Shown here piece by piece: positions 8,564 to 17,530 of a DNA stretch of 38,627 bases. Each line of letters begins with the position of its first letter. Position 1 is the first letter of the stretch. The stretch comes from Prevotella pectinovora (lineage in GTDB: Bacteria; Bacteroidota; Bacteroidia; Bacteroidales; Bacteroidaceae). The translations under genes were made by a program, and so were the position numbers. The stretch is taken from positions 1 through 38,627 of the forward strand of contig NZ_JXQI01000086.1 of the NCBI RefSeq assembly GCF_000834015.1, read 5' to 3'. Below the pieces are notes generated by a model. The model saw nothing but the letters and a program-made list of their open reading frames with translations. It ran no database searches and was not told the DNA's origin.

Positions 8564-8595
8564 CAAAGGTATAAATCTTATTGTATACCCGCAAG
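8564..8595 (-). promoter_or_regulatory. Bacteroidota-type promoter for the NifX-like/TauE genes
   Basis: Minus strand: CTTG (-33, 8592-8595), 20 bases, TACCTTTG (-7, 8564-8571), ending 28 bases before the ATG at 8536. Confidence 0.7.
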
Positions 8596-8633
8596 TTTTC
8601 AGTGTGATAACCGCCTGCCTGCATCTATATTCT

Positions 8634-9122
8634 AACCCGTTGGCGGAGTTAATTTAGTGCATACTTATTAATGACCGATTTGGATTAAAATTGGGCACGG
8701 TGCTTGCCCAACTGGGGCAACGTGCTTACCCATCATGGGCAACGTGCTTGCCCCTGTTGGGCAGATTTGCTGTCAGGCGTCTGCCCAATAAGCTAATGTT
8801 GTAACACACATATTCCTGTTTTCAGAATTCTGCCAACGCATGCCATTCCTGCAGTCTGAATTACTCAAAGCTGACATTCCTTTCATCTGACAATTCCTCA
8901 CATCTGACGATTCCTCACACTTGACGATTCCTTTCATCAGCAAACCATCCAGACAATTGGCTGACAATTGCTGAATAGTCAACAGCCTGACTGTTAGAAT
9001 GTTACGACGAAAAACCAGATGGTCTGACAGTTTTTTAGCAATTCATGATTTTACTGAGAATCAAGCGATATTTACAACTTTTACTCATATCTGTCAACAT
9101 AAATTAATTCCGCCAACGAGTT
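8634..9122. mobile_element. R2 element, complete copy (489 bp, 23-bp terminal inverted repeats)
   Basis: The ends 8634-8656 (AACCCGTTGGCGGAGTTAAT...) and 9100-9122 are inverted repeats matching at 21 of 23 positions. Inside, from the left: a TAATGACCGATTTGG module shared with R1; three tandem hairpin units of GGGCAACGTGCTTGCCC type (8693-8764); an imperfect ~17-bp tandem repeat around CTGACAATTCCTCACAT (about 8870-8938); and AACCAGATGGTCTGACAG. No transposase frame is present, so it is non-autonomous (MITE-like). Partial copies lie at 34390-34716 and 38066-38269, and an end fragment at 21206-21256. No clear target-site duplication was seen. Confidence 0.75.
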
Positions 9123-9222
9123 AAACCAAATCGGTAATTATTCCGGATACCGGACTACTGATTATTGTTAGGAAAGTATCGTTTGTATAGAGTATCGGGA
9201 AATAAATTACCAATTTTAAGGT

Positions 9223-9254
9223 ATTGCGCAAATTTGGAAGTCCTTGTAATTTTG
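9223..9254 (+). promoter_or_regulatory. Bacteroidota-type promoter for the heme uptake locus
   Basis: ATTG (9223-9226), 20 bases, TAATTTTG (9247-9254), 57 bases before the ATG of the calycin-like gene. It probably drives the whole 9311-15007 locus. No obvious Fur-type palindrome overlaps it. Confidence 0.7.
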
Positions 9255-9310
9255 CAGCCGGAAATTTGATTACCACAGACTAATTATTTAAAGAAACAAA
9301 ATTGTATTAT

Positions 9311-10312
9311 ATGAAGAAATTTTTTACTCTCATTGTAGCCACTTTGATGGCAAGTAGCATGATGGCACAGATGCACGGTGCTATGACTTTCGCAGGAGCC
9401 TCGTCGGTTAATGTCCTGACTCAGAACACCGGGAATGCCTGCGATACCGTCAGATTTGAAATGGCAAGCACGAGTGCAGGCAACATCACGCTGCCCGTGA
9501 TGCAGGGCATGGCAGCCATTCCGTCTTTTACCATCGAGAATGTGGCTTTCGGCAAGGGAGAGAATCATGTGATTAGCATAGCAGAACAGACCTTCACGTC
9601 TAAGGTTACGGTGAACGGTGAAGAGAAGAACATCGAAGGCTCATCAATCTCTGGCTCCTATAATATGGCAGACAATTCTCTGACTTTGAAGGCAGTGTTC
9701 AAATATGGATCTATGCCCTTCGACCTGACCTACGAAGTCAAGGCATATTATGTGAAACCAGTGGCAAGCGCCATCATGGTTAACGTGGGCGGAACCTTCA
9801 TCTATGGCAACGACGGAGTGACATACAACGTGCGCAAATACATCGACGGCGACGTGGAGAAAGTGGATGTGGAAATCCCTACTTATACACTCGACAATAC
9901 TGTGATGGGCAACCTCACCCTCGGCACATACACCGTGAAGGGTCTGACCTACGACGAGGAGAAGGGCGGCTACTATCGCGACTACAAGAACGACGGACTG
10001 GAGTTCCACTTCACGGCAGAAAACAATGGCACCAAGACCATGGACGGACAGTATTCGTTCAATGCCGCCAAAGACAACAACATCCTCGTGAAATACGACG
10101 GCAACAAAGTGACAGACATCGTAAACGCTTTCCAGATGGGTGCCATGCCTTTCGCTATCGTCACCTCTTTCAATACAGAGGCGTCAGGAATCTCTTCGGC
10201 AAAGACTGAAAAGAAGAGCGACGGCAGAATGTATAACCTCAACGGCCAGCTGGTGGGCGAGAGCTACAAAGGTATGGTGATTGTGAATGGAAAGAAATTC
10301 ATAAAGAAATAA
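9311..10312 (+). CDS. secreted calycin-like domain protein
   Basis: 334 residues. A signal peptide (MKKFFTLIVATLMASSMMAQ) is followed by two similar beta-rich halves: near residues 50-150 (MQGMAAIPSFTIENVAF) and 175-290. Both resemble the calycin-like domain found beside HmuY in Bacteroidota. The C-terminus MYNLNGQLV...KGMVIVNGKKF is the sorting-type tail common in Prevotella exported proteins. Encoded first in the heme locus, so it may bind heme or assist HmuY on the cell surface; this is inference from position. The ATG at 9311 is preferred over an upstream TTG (9302) because the signal peptide starts there. Confidence 0.75.
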   Translation: MKKFFTLIVATLMASSMMAQMHGAMTFAGASSVNVLTQNTGNACDTVRFEMASTSAGNITLPVMQGMAAIPSFTIENVAFGKGENHVISIAEQTFTSKVTVNGEEKNIEGSSISGSYNMADNSLTLKAVFKYGSMPFDLTYEVKAYYVKPVASAIMVNVGGTFIYGNDGVTYNVRKYIDGDVEKVDVEIPTYTLDNTVMGNLTLGTYTVKGLTYDEEKGGYYRDYKNDGLEFHFTAENNGTKTMDGQYSFNAAKDNNILVKYDGNKVTDIVNAFQMGAMPFAIVTSFNTEASGISSAKTEKKSDGRMYNLNGQLVGESYKGMVIVNGKKFIKK

Positions 10313-10383
10313 AATACGGCAGATATGGTCTGATGACCGTAAGCGGAAAATACTAGATTCATATATAAAACAATCAATCGCAG

Positions 10384-11232
10384 ATGATGAATTGGAATAA
10401 AAGGAATCATCTCAAAACTACCGTTGCAGGATTGGGGCTGATGATGCTCACGGCTTGCAACGGTATTTTTGACGATATCTACGACAAACCGGAAGAAATC
10501 GTTCCGGCAAAAGGGCAGATAGTGATGGATGCCACCAGCTGGACAGACTGGTATTATGTAGACCTTGACCGACTGCACCAGCTTGCCACCTCCGGCGACG
10601 AGGCAGCGCTGCTGAAGGCGCAGACCGAATTTGAAGCCTACCCGATACCGATGCAGGCCACAGGCGACAGGGTGGACACACCAACGACTGCCGATGAGGG
10701 GAAAGACGGAAAGGTCATTGCAACCCAAGGCAAGAAAGCAGGACTGTATATGTATTGGTTTGATGTGTTCGGTGTGGGCATAAAGAACAACACGTTCTCC
10801 TTTTTCGAACCGACGGCAGGGCAGACGACCCCGGAAAACTGGACCTTCGCCGTGCATCGCAACAATGTGAGGACCAATGGGGGCGCTGTGCTGGAGACCA
10901 CCTATACGTCGATGGACGAACTGCCGGAGAGCAGTGAGGCATTCCGCAACATGACGTTTACCGAAGACGAATGGAGCGAAAACGCGGTTTGGAACAGTCA
11001 GGACCAGATGCTCCAGGGCTATGTGCCGTCGCAGGGAATAGAGGTGAACAAGGTGCTCTCGTCGTGGCTCAGCATGGAGATTCCTCCGATGCCCCCATCG
11101 TTCAGCCTCAACCGCCATGTCTTTATCCTGCGCCTAAAGAACGGCAACTATGCGGCGTTGCAGTTGGAAAACTATCTCTCGCCGAATGGCAAGAAGTGTT
11201 ATCTAACCATAAACTACAAGTATCCGTATTGA
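10384..11232 (+). CDS. hmuY: HmuY-family heme-binding lipoprotein
   Basis: 282 residues with a lipobox LTAC and lipidation Cys at residue 25. The core carries the HmuY signature: AVHRNNVRTNGGAVLETTYTS, followed by a beta-rich C-terminus ending in YLTINYKYPY. HmuY proteins are surface hemophores that take heme from host hemoproteins and pass it to the TonB receptor HmuR, encoded next. The usual axial ligands differ among HmuY homologues and I cannot assign them here. It lies between the calycin-like gene and the receptor gene. Confidence 0.88.
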   Translation: MMNWNKRNHLKTTVAGLGLMMLTACNGIFDDIYDKPEEIVPAKGQIVMDATSWTDWYYVDLDRLHQLATSGDEAALLKAQTEFEAYPIPMQATGDRVDTPTTADEGKDGKVIATQGKKAGLYMYWFDVFGVGIKNNTFSFFEPTAGQTTPENWTFAVHRNNVRTNGGAVLETTYTSMDELPESSEAFRNMTFTEDEWSENAVWNSQDQMLQGYVPSQGIEVNKVLSSWLSMEIPPMPPSFSLNRHVFILRLKNGNYAALQLENYLSPNGKKCYLTINYKYPY

Positions 11233-11309
11233 TACCGGTATCCGGTATAGATACAGTATATGATACGCTATCATGACATTATGCCGGCATCCATATTCAT
11301 GCCGGTATC
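11231..11309. repeat. palindrome cluster between hmuY and hmuR
   Basis: GATACCGGTATC (11231-11242) is a perfect palindrome, followed by CCGGTATAG, then ATGCCGGCAT (11281-11290) and ATGCCGGTATC (11299-11309). The arms can fold as one or more hairpins right after the hmuY stop. Possible roles are attenuation or mRNA processing that sets hmuY above hmuR. A related CCGGATACCGG occurs at about 9144-9154. Confidence 0.4.
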
Positions 11310-11390
11310 ACATAGAGGCAGATTCACAACAGAGGCAATCTGGCTTACACAATAAAATATCCTATTCAGGAAATACTCGATAAAGGAAAA

Positions 11391-13457
11391 ATGAAGAAGC
11401 ATATATTATTCTCCATGCTGATGGCAGGTGCCGCATGGCAGCCGGCAGTGGCAGCTGGCATTCTAGATGATGTAGTGACGAAAGGCCGGATGGAGCGGAA
11501 CGGCGACATGACGGCGACGATGCCGTCGGTGAGCGACTCTTTGGCATACGAGGCATATCTCGACTCCATCAGCCGCAAGTTTGATCTGGGCGAAGTGGTG
11601 GTGACAGGCACACGGACTCCGAAGTTTCTGAAAGACACGCCGATACAGACCCGAGTCATCAACTCAAAGGACCTGGCGAAGCTCGATGCCACAAATGTGC
11701 AGGACCTCTTGCAGCAGGAACTGCCAGGAGTGGAATTCTCGTATGCCATGAACCTGCAGACACACCTCAACTTCTCTGGTTTCGGCGGACAGGGAGTGCT
11801 CTTCCTCGTGGATGGAGAGAGGCTGGCTGGCGAGACCATGGATGATGTGGACTTCACGCGCCTCACCATGGACAATGTGGAGCGTATAGAAATAGTGAAG
11901 GGAGCAGCCTCAGCCCTTTATGGCAGCAATGCCACGGGGGGAGTGATAAACATCATCACCAAGCAGAACAAGCAGCCGTGGACGCTGAACGTGAACGCCC
12001 GCTACGCCAAACATAACGAACAGAGGTATGGAGCCTCGTTCGGACTCAACGGCAAGTACTGGAACAACATGCTGACTGCCAACTTCAACCGCATGGACAA
12101 TTATGATGTGCATAGCGCGGCAGACCCCGTGACGCGTATCATCTCTACCGTATATGGCGACAAGACGCTGAATATAAAAGACCAGTTGGTGTGGGCCCCA
12201 TCGAAGAATTTCAATCTCACGGGACGCGCCGGATATTTCTTCAGAGAGACAGTAAGGTCGGCAGACCAGCCGGAGCGCTATCGCGACTTCTCCGGCGGAC
12301 TGCGCATGAACTGGAGCATCTCAGACAGTGATGACCTGCAGGCGAGTTATGCCTTCGACCAGTATGACAAGTCAGACTATCAGCGCATCACCCGTCTTGA
12401 CATCCGCGACTACAGCAATGTGCAGAACTCCTTGCGACTGCTCTACAACCACTCCTTCGACAGGGGAGACGTGCTTACCGTGGGCTCAGACCTGATGCAC
12501 GACTATCTATATAACACCAATCTGGAAGGGGAGACGAGAAAACAGAACTCATTTGATGTGTTCGCACAATATGACTGGCACATCACATACAAATGGGAGG
12601 CTGTGGCAGCACTGCGCTATGATTATTTCTCCGACGGCAGAGACTCCCACGTCACGCCGAAGCTGAACATCTGCTACAAGCCATTATATAATCTTGCCAT
12701 ACGTGCCGGATACGGCATGGGATTCCGTGCGCCGACGCTGAAGGAGAAATACTATAATTTCGACATGTCGGGCATCTGGATAGTGGAAGGCAACGCCAAC
12801 CTGAAGTCGGAAGTGAGCCACAACTTCAACCTCTCGGCAGAATATACCAAGGGACACTACAATTTCACGGCGTCTATGTATTACAACAAAGTGAAGAACA
12901 AGCTTTCCACCTCGGCACCATATTTCAAGTCGCCGACCGACAAGCTGCCTTATCTGCCATATTCCAATCTCGACGACTATAGCGTTTGCGGAGGAGAAAT
13001 CGGCGCACAGGCGAGATGGAACAACGGACTCGGTGCGCGCTTCATCTATGCATACACCAAGGAACAGCTGGCAAAGGACAAAAAGGGCAACACCATCAAC
13101 AACCAGTATATACCAGCCCGCGAGCATGCCCTGAATGTAAGAGTGGACTACGACCGTCAGTTCACCAAACACTATGGCATGAACATCGGTCTGCAGGGAC
13201 GTGTGCTTTCGGGTGTGAAGAATGTGGAATACAAAGACTATTATGATGTGAGCCAGGGAACGGTCTCCGTATCCTATCCTGCCTATACCATCTGGAAACT
13301 CTCTCTCTCGCAGCGCATCGGAAAGGCGGTGAAGGTGAATGCCGCATTGGACAATCTCTTCGGATACAAGCCGAAGTATTATTACCTTAACAGTCCGATA
13401 ACCGACGGAGTGACTTTTCAGGTGGGAATGTCGATAGATATTGATAAATTATTGTAA
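11391..13457 (+). CDS. hmuR: TonB-dependent heme receptor, HmuR-like
   Basis: 688 residues. A signal peptide ends near the AAGILDD segment. The plug domain runs from LGEVVVTGTRTP (TonB-box-like region) to YGSNATGGVINIITK, followed by a 22-strand-type barrel ending in a hydrophobic terminal strand. The heme-receptor motifs are present: GFRAPTLKE (FRAP) and, about 30 residues on, NANLKSE (usual form NPNL/NPDL). No N-terminal carboxypeptidase-like domain as found in SusC-type receptors, consistent with heme or siderophore transport. Directly downstream of hmuY. Confidence 0.9.
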   Translation: MKKHILFSMLMAGAAWQPAVAAGILDDVVTKGRMERNGDMTATMPSVSDSLAYEAYLDSISRKFDLGEVVVTGTRTPKFLKDTPIQTRVINSKDLAKLDATNVQDLLQQELPGVEFSYAMNLQTHLNFSGFGGQGVLFLVDGERLAGETMDDVDFTRLTMDNVERIEIVKGAASALYGSNATGGVINIITKQNKQPWTLNVNARYAKHNEQRYGASFGLNGKYWNNMLTANFNRMDNYDVHSAADPVTRIISTVYGDKTLNIKDQLVWAPSKNFNLTGRAGYFFRETVRSADQPERYRDFSGGLRMNWSISDSDDLQASYAFDQYDKSDYQRITRLDIRDYSNVQNSLRLLYNHSFDRGDVLTVGSDLMHDYLYNTNLEGETRKQNSFDVFAQYDWHITYKWEAVAALRYDYFSDGRDSHVTPKLNICYKPLYNLAIRAGYGMGFRAPTLKEKYYNFDMSGIWIVEGNANLKSEVSHNFNLSAEYTKGHYNFTASMYYNKVKNKLSTSAPYFKSPTDKLPYLPYSNLDDYSVCGGEIGAQARWNNGLGARFIYAYTKEQLAKDKKGNTINNQYIPAREHALNVRVDYDRQFTKHYGMNIGLQGRVLSGVKNVEYKDYYDVSQGTVSVSYPAYTIWKLSLSQRIGKAVKVNAALDNLFGYKPKYYYLNSPITDGVTFQVGMSIDIDKLL

Positions 13458-13501
13458 TTTTGCAGACTTGTCGTCTACTTTATTACTCGTCAACTGATAA
13501 G

Positions 13502-15007
13502 ATGAAAAAGTCCACTTGGAGAAAACAACATAAATGGTTAGGGCTCGGCATGACGCTGTTCGTGCTGCTGTTCTGTGTGTCTGGCATCCTGCTCAATCAT
13601 CGTTCTCTGATCAAGAACGTGAACGTGAGCAGGAAATATCTGCCCGGCCGTTATGAATACCATGACTGGAACGGTGGACTGCTCAGAGGAACCACAGATA
13701 TCGGACACCTCACACCGTCTGTTTCCGCAGGCACCGCTGACTCGTGCCGCCATCTGCTGATATATGGCAGCGGAGGTATATGGATTACAGATGCAAAAGC
13801 CTTATCAGTCAGAGATTTCAACGAGGGACTGCCAGAGGGAGCAGACTACCGTCAGATTAGAAATGTTGTCAGGATAGACAAAAACGCGAATGACACCAAT
13901 GATAATGCCGGTGATTCCGGAAACGCCATTTTTGCCGTATCTCCTTTCGCCCTCTATCGTTATGGCGTACATGGCGCGTGGCATGAGATAAAGATGCCGT
14001 TGGGAGAAGATGAGCGCTTGACTGATGTGGCTTCTCATGGCGACACGCTGGTGGTGCTTAGCCGCTCATTCGTCTACACGTCATTGCCGCCTTATACCAC
14101 ATTCCGCCGCATTGAAATCCGTGAGCCGGAAGGTTACGACGGACGGGCGACGGCTTTCCGTGCGGTGTGGCTCCTGCATAGCGGCGAACTCTTCGGCATG
14201 GCTGGACGACTGGTCGTGGATGCCATTGCTATAGTGCTGGCGGTGCTTTGCCTCACGGGAGTCATCTTCTGGTTGAGGCCGAAACGCAAGGCTTTGCTGA
14301 AGGCGTCGTTTCAGATACACGACAGGGTGGGGCGGTATACCATCGTAGTCACTATATTGGTGGCGCTGACAGGATGGTGTCTGCGTCCGCCGGTGATGAT
14401 AGCTCTGGTGCAGAACAAAATTCCTGCCATCCCCGGAACGGCGCTCAAGAGTCGGAATCCCTGGAATGACAAGCTGCGCATGGTGCGTTTTGATGAGGCT
14501 TGCGGCGATTGGCTCTTGTCTGCGTCAGACGGTTTCTATTCGCTGGATATCAAGCGTCGGGCGGCGACTAAAATCAGCGCCGCTCCGCCGGTGAGCGTGA
14601 TGGGACTGAACGTGTTGCAGAAGGATAAGGACGGAAACTGGTATTGCGGATCCTTCAGCGGACTGTATGTATGGGACAGGCAGCACGCCAAGGCAACAGA
14701 CTATTTCACTCATGAGCCGGCTCCGGCAGAAGCCGGTCCGCCATTCGGCAAGAAGGCGATAGCCGGCATGAGTCAGCATTTCTGCGCTCCTGTCATAGCG
14801 GATTATTACGACGGCACGTCGGTGGTTTCCCAGCCCTCAGCTTTAGCCCACCTGCCGATGTCGCTCTGGAATGTCGCTCTTGAGGTGCATAGCGGCAGAA
14901 TATTCATCGGCAGCATCGCCACATACGTATTCATCTTCGTGATGGGCATCCTCTCCCTCTGGTGCCTGTGGTCGGGCTATAGGGTGAGAAGGAGGAAAAG
15001 AAAATAA
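13502..15007 (+). CDS. PepSY-associated TM helix protein (iron-regulated membrane protein)
   Basis: 501 residues from the ATG at 13502. Residues 1-30 (MKKSTWRKQHKWLGLGM plus a hydrophobic helix and SGILLNHR) are the PepSY_TM start. Further membrane helices lie near residues 245-265, 290-315 and 465-490. The periplasmic stretches have repeated beta-propeller-like pieces such as GDWLLSASDGFYSLDIKRR. Such proteins often accompany TonB iron/heme receptors and are proposed to aid reduction or transfer across the inner membrane. It begins 44 bases after hmuR. Frames starting at 13460 lack the expected lysine-rich start. Confidence 0.8.
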   Translation: MKKSTWRKQHKWLGLGMTLFVLLFCVSGILLNHRSLIKNVNVSRKYLPGRYEYHDWNGGLLRGTTDIGHLTPSVSAGTADSCRHLLIYGSGGIWITDAKALSVRDFNEGLPEGADYRQIRNVVRIDKNANDTNDNAGDSGNAIFAVSPFALYRYGVHGAWHEIKMPLGEDERLTDVASHGDTLVVLSRSFVYTSLPPYTTFRRIEIREPEGYDGRATAFRAVWLLHSGELFGMAGRLVVDAIAIVLAVLCLTGVIFWLRPKRKALLKASFQIHDRVGRYTIVVTILVALTGWCLRPPVMIALVQNKIPAIPGTALKSRNPWNDKLRMVRFDEACGDWLLSASDGFYSLDIKRRAATKISAAPPVSVMGLNVLQKDKDGNWYCGSFSGLYVWDRQHAKATDYFTHEPAPAEAGPPFGKKAIAGMSQHFCAPVIADYYDGTSVVSQPSALAHLPMSLWNVALEVHSGRIFIGSIATYVFIFVMGILSLWCLWSGYRVRRRKRK

Positions 15008-15114
15008 TGTAAGATCGCCATGCCATGTCATGAAGGCTAATTGTCGAAACAGGTCCTTTGTCAATTCCGGATTTATTATATGGAAAGAGTCTTTCACGTT
15101 GTCTATGTCACTAA

Positions 15115-16749
15115 TTATTTCTTTTCCAGCTCCTGCAGACTTTCCATCTTCTTTGTCTCGAGGAATTCGTAGATGCCGCAGAGGTGTTCGCGAACGCGGC
15201 CATGACCGAATTCGTATACTTTGCTTACAAGGCCGTCGAGGAAGTCGCGGTCGTGGCTTACCACGATGAGGGTGCCGTCGAAGTCCTGAAGGGCTTGCTT
15301 GAGCACATCCTTGGTTTTGAGGTCGAGATGGTTGGTGGGCTCATCGAGGATGAGCAGGTTTACGGGCTCCAGCAGGAGCTTGAGGATGGCAAGTCGCGTG
15401 CGTTCACCGCCAGAGAGCACTTTCACCTTCTTTGTGGAGTCTTCTCCTCCGAACATGAATGCGCCGAGCAGGTCGCGTATCTTGTTGCGTATTTCGCCTT
15501 TTGCCACGTCGTCGATGGTCTGGAATACCGTGAGGTTGCCGTCGAGCAGCGATGCCTGGTTCTGGGCGAAGTAGCCTATCTGCACGTTGTGGCCGAGCTC
15601 CAGTTTACCTTCGTTCTGCAACTGTCCCATGATGCATTTCACGAGCGTTGACTTACCCTCGCCGTTGCGTCCCACGAAGGCAATCTTGTCGCCGCGTTCC
15701 ACTGTGAGATTTACGCCGCTGAAAATCTTCTTGCCGTCGAACGACATTGCCACATCGCTCATCTGTACGGGATAGGAACCGCTGCGCGGGCTTGGCGGGA
15801 ACTTGAGGCGCAGGTGGCTCGTGTCTTCCTCGTCCACTTCGATGAGTTCCAGCTTCTCGAGCATCTTCACGCGGCTCTGCACCTGGAAAGTCTTTGAGTA
15901 TGTGCCTTTGAAACGCTCGATGAAATCTTTCGTCTCTGCAATCATCTTCTGCTGCTCTTCGTATTTCTTCATCTGTTGTTCGCGGCGCTCCTTGCGCAGT
16001 TCCAGATAGTGGCTGTAGGTGGCTTTGTAGTCGTAGATGCGCCCCATGGTCACCTCTATGGTTCGTGTGGTGATATTGTCAACGAATTTGCGGTCGTGGC
16101 TTATCACGACCACGGCTTTGGAACTGTTGATGATGAAGTCTTCGAGCCATCCTATGGATTCTATGTCGAGATGGTTGGTAGGCTCATCGAGCAGCAGCAC
16201 GTCGGGCGACTTGAGCAGCAGCTTGGCAAGTTCGATACGCATACGCCATCCTCCGGAGAATTCGCTCGTCGGGCGGTTGAAGTCAGAGCGCTCAAAACCA
16301 AGTCCGAGCAGTGTCTTCTCCACGTCCTCTTCGAAGTGAGACATGTCTATGGCGTAGAATTTCTCAGAGAGCGCCGACACTTTTTCTATGAGCTGCATAT
16401 ATTCGTCGCTCTCGTAGTCGGTGCGTGTGGTAAGTTCGTTGTTGATGCGGTCTATTTCAGCCTGTATCTCGTGCAGATGGGCGAAAGCCTGGCAGGTCTC
16501 GTCGAACACTGTGCGACCGTCTTCTGTCATCAAGTGCTGAGGCAGATAGGCGATGACGCAGTCCTTCGGTGCCGAAACGCTGCCTCGTGTGGCAGTCCTG
16601 ACACCAGCGATAATCTTGAGCAGCGTGCTCTTGCCTGCTCCATTTTTTCCCATCAGGGCTATACGGTCCTTCTCGTTTATCTGGAAGGAGATATCTTTGA
16701 ATAGGGTGGTGCCGCCGAACTCGACGGTCAGTCCATCAACTGTAATCAT
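15115..16749 (-). CDS. ABC-F family ATPase (ribosome-associated type)
   Basis: 544 residues with two ABC cassettes and no membrane segments. Walker A motifs are GKNGAGKST and GRNGEGKST; signature motifs FSGGWRMR and LSGGERTR; both Walker B segments read LLLDEPTNHLD/LILDEPTNHLD. The charged linker between them (about residues 240-310) matches the P-site tRNA interaction motif of ABC-F proteins. These bind the ribosomal E site and relieve stalled translation; some give antibiotic resistance. A -7-like TACTTTTG lies at 16783-16790 upstream, but without a good -33 box. The exact subfamily is not assigned. Confidence 0.9.
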   Translation of the reverse strand: MITVDGLTVEFGGTTLFKDISFQINEKDRIALMGKNGAGKSTLLKIIAGVRTATRGSVSAPKDCVIAYLPQHLMTEDGRTVFDETCQAFAHLHEIQAEIDRINNELTTRTDYESDEYMQLIEKVSALSEKFYAIDMSHFEEDVEKTLLGLGFERSDFNRPTSEFSGGWRMRIELAKLLLKSPDVLLLDEPTNHLDIESIGWLEDFIINSSKAVVVISHDRKFVDNITTRTIEVTMGRIYDYKATYSHYLELRKERREQQMKKYEEQQKMIAETKDFIERFKGTYSKTFQVQSRVKMLEKLELIEVDEEDTSHLRLKFPPSPRSGSYPVQMSDVAMSFDGKKIFSGVNLTVERGDKIAFVGRNGEGKSTLVKCIMGQLQNEGKLELGHNVQIGYFAQNQASLLDGNLTVFQTIDDVAKGEIRNKIRDLLGAFMFGGEDSTKKVKVLSGGERTRLAILKLLLEPVNLLILDEPTNHLDLKTKDVLKQALQDFDGTLIVVSHDRDFLDGLVSKVYEFGHGRVREHLCGIYEFLETKKMESLQELEKK

Positions 16750-16878
16750 GTCTCTTTCTTGTACTTATAATGAAAAACGCTGCAAAAGTAGGCAAAAATA
16801 TTCATATTCCCACGCAGAACGGCGGAAACATAGGTGGTATTATGGGTTTATATGATGCAAGGATTACAGGTGCAGGCG

Positions 16879-17385
16879 TCATTCTGTTGCCGTCATCTCA
16901 GAATATACCAGTTCTCCATCGATACGTTCGGATTTCATCACGAAAACTCGTTCTATCTTGATGCTTGCCGCCGGCACGTCGATGTCTGTAACGATTTGTG
17001 ACGGGTGTCGCACCAGGGATATGTGGGGATAGAAAGCCTTGGTGCTGAAAGAAACTCCATGTGCGGTGAGGCGTTCGCGCAGCAGGTTGGCTATAGTCGT
17101 GGCAGGTTCGTTCTCTTTTGTGCCACACCAGATGACTCCGGCTTTCGTGGGGAATGATCCAAGTCTGTCCAATGTCAGGGTGAAAGGTTTGAATTCCACT
17201 TCGCTCAAAGCCTTTCCGATTTTCTGCAGGTCATATCGTTCGCCTATGAAGACAAGAGTCATATGGAGGTTGCCATAAGGGCAATAGTTTCCGCTGACGC
17301 CTCTTGCTTTCAGGGCATCCTGTATACTTACGAGTGCTTTCTTGAACTCGTCGTTGAAACGTATAGCTATGAATATGCGGGCCAT
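16879..17385 (-). CDS. thpR: RNA 2',3'-cyclic phosphodiesterase (2H family)
   Basis: 168 residues. The two HxTx motifs that define the 2H phosphoesterase superfamily are H41-M-T-L and H121-I-S-L. It hydrolyses 2',3'-cyclic phosphate ends on RNA; ThpR was first described as a 2'-5' RNA ligase. The start MARIFIAIRF is chosen because a 16-residue upstream extension (from 17433) runs into the R1 element copy at 17401-17481 and has no conserved character. Confidence 0.88.
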   Translation of the reverse strand: MARIFIAIRFNDEFKKALVSIQDALKARGVSGNYCPYGNLHMTLVFIGERYDLQKIGKALSEVEFKPFTLTLDRLGSFPTKAGVIWCGTKENEPATTIANLLRERLTAHGVSFSTKAFYPHISLVRHPSQIVTDIDVPAASIKIERVFVMKSERIDGELVYSEMTATE

Positions 17386-17400
17386 AAGTGAGCTAAAGCT

Positions 17401-17481
17401 ATAAGACGCCTTGTGACAGGCAAAAGACTGCAAACAGTTCAGAATATTACATTAAACGACCTAATGACCGTTTGGGGTTAA
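17401..17481 (-). repeat. R1 element, partial copy
   Basis: Half of an R1 element: it contains CAAAAGACTGCAAACAGTT, ATTACATTAAACGACCTAATG and a terminal GACCGTTTGGGGTTAAA. These match the right half of the copy at 30222-30415. A second, shorter terminal module CGGTCTAATGACCGG follows at about 17496-17510. The central hairpin half is missing. It lies in the gap between thpR and the CNNM gene. Confidence 0.7.
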
Positions 17482-17530
17482 AATATTATATTACACGGTC
17501 TAATGACCGGCTTGCATCATGGACTCAACG

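Noticed and set aside
13460..13501. Upstream start for the PepSY membrane protein
   Set aside because: The added residues are not conserved in style and delay the expected lysine-rich N-terminus before the first helix.
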